From Mesaphorura yosii (Eukaryota; Arthropoda; Collembola; Poduromorpha; Tullbergiidae): DNA of 49,107 nucleotides. Within the stretch, counting starts at the first letter, position 1. Each line of letters begins with the position of its first letter. Position numbers and translations under genes: made by a program. Below, piece by piece: positions 48,918 through 49,107 of this stretch. The notes below the pieces were generated by a model, which was not told where the DNA came from, did no database searches, and saw only the letters and a list, made by a program, of their open reading frames with translations. Location of the stretch: contig WIXG01000488.1 of the NCBI GenBank assembly GCA_009869945.1, positions 1-49,107 of the forward strand, given 5' to 3'.

Positions 48918-49107
48918 TCAGTGATGAAATCGTTGGCTATGCCACTGAAGGTTGAAAAGCCTGGTAAAAGTCTTCCCACATTGCAGGCAGTGGAGGTCCC
49001 GGAGTCGCTCGAGGTGGTGACTTCTAGCGGTGCGTGAGTTGAATACCAGGTCGTAGTGGTGACATTGATAGATTGAAGACGTGGGTGGACTTGATTGGGG
49101 GGGGGGG
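48918..49107 (-). CDS. C-terminal part of a C2H2 zinc-finger protein (partial)
   Basis: A minus-strand frame is open from the window edge to TGA at 48920-48918. It contains CLQCGKTFTRLFNLQWH with a second His five residues on: a complete C2H2 finger (Cys-x2-Cys-x12-His-x4-His). Upstream, YQCHHYDLVF looks like another finger in which the second Cys is Tyr. It may be a real terminal exon of a BTB-ZF-type transcription factor, or a fragment carried by the adjacent mobile-element sequence. The + strand ends in a run of 11 G, so the edge may be a low-quality contig end. Confidence 0.4.
   Translation of the reverse strand, partial: PPPQSSPPTSSIYQCHHYDLVFNSRTARSHHLERLRDLHCLQCGKTFTRLFNLQWHSQRFHH

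Noticed and set aside
48882..49107. A histone gene ahead of the histone-type hairpin
   Set aside because: None of the minus-strand frames to the right of the hairpin resembles an H2A, H2B, H3 or H4 C-terminus.

Overview
The window is nuclear DNA of an animal, almost certainly an arthropod. Genes are interrupted by many short introns (about 50-80 bp, GT...AG), AATAAA poly(A) signals follow the stop codons, several promoters look like TATA plus a CAGT-type initiator, and the gene set is arthropod-like: a secreted GH18 chitinase with CBM14 modules, an insect-type thioester protein, a multi-Tudor protein and a secreted DPP4. The compact introns would suit a crustacean or springtail as well as an insect; I cannot place it further. 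I joined exons by hand from splice signals and reading phase. Except where noted, the phases close exactly.

Layout. 1-0.8 kb: weak traces of 3' exons of an unidentified + gene. 0.92-2.4 kb (+): unknown 423-aa single-pass membrane protein. 3.3-5.9 kb (+): SLC30A9 (ZnT9) mitochondrial zinc transporter. 6.3-9.95 kb (-): dipeptidyl peptidase 4 family serine protease, tail to tail with SLC30A9, with a TATA/initiator promoter at 10.1 kb. 11.3-15.6 kb (-): 1045-aa multi-Tudor-domain protein. 15.6-18.4 kb: intergenic between divergent genes. 18.5-21.8 kb (+): secreted chitinase with two N-terminal chitin-binding domains. 21.9-31.6 kb: long stretch without a convincing gene, probably upstream or regulatory DNA of the next gene. 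32.0-42.5 kb (+): very large ARHGAP6/36-type RhoGAP (2431 aa, 14 coding exons); its third intron carries a foldback element and a tRNA-like element. 42.6-47.3 kb (-): 1505-aa thioester-containing protein (TEP, alpha-2-macroglobulin family) with an intact GCGEQ motif, convergent and probably 3'-overlapping with the RhoGAP gene. 47.4-49.1 kb: a candidate divergent promoter, a transposon-like end with 26-bp tandem repeats, a histone-type hairpin on the minus strand, and the open end of a C2H2 zinc-finger ORF.

The genes do not form a pathway or operon; this is an ordinary euchromatic neighbourhood of unrelated genes. The points most worth a second look are the foldback element at 37.6-38.0 kb, the DPP4 with a signal peptide and a GPI-like tail plus an apparent one-base phase mismatch, the 1360-residue first coding exon of the RhoGAP, the Pro/Thr insert in the TEP, and the mobile-element, hairpin and zinc-finger cluster at the right edge.
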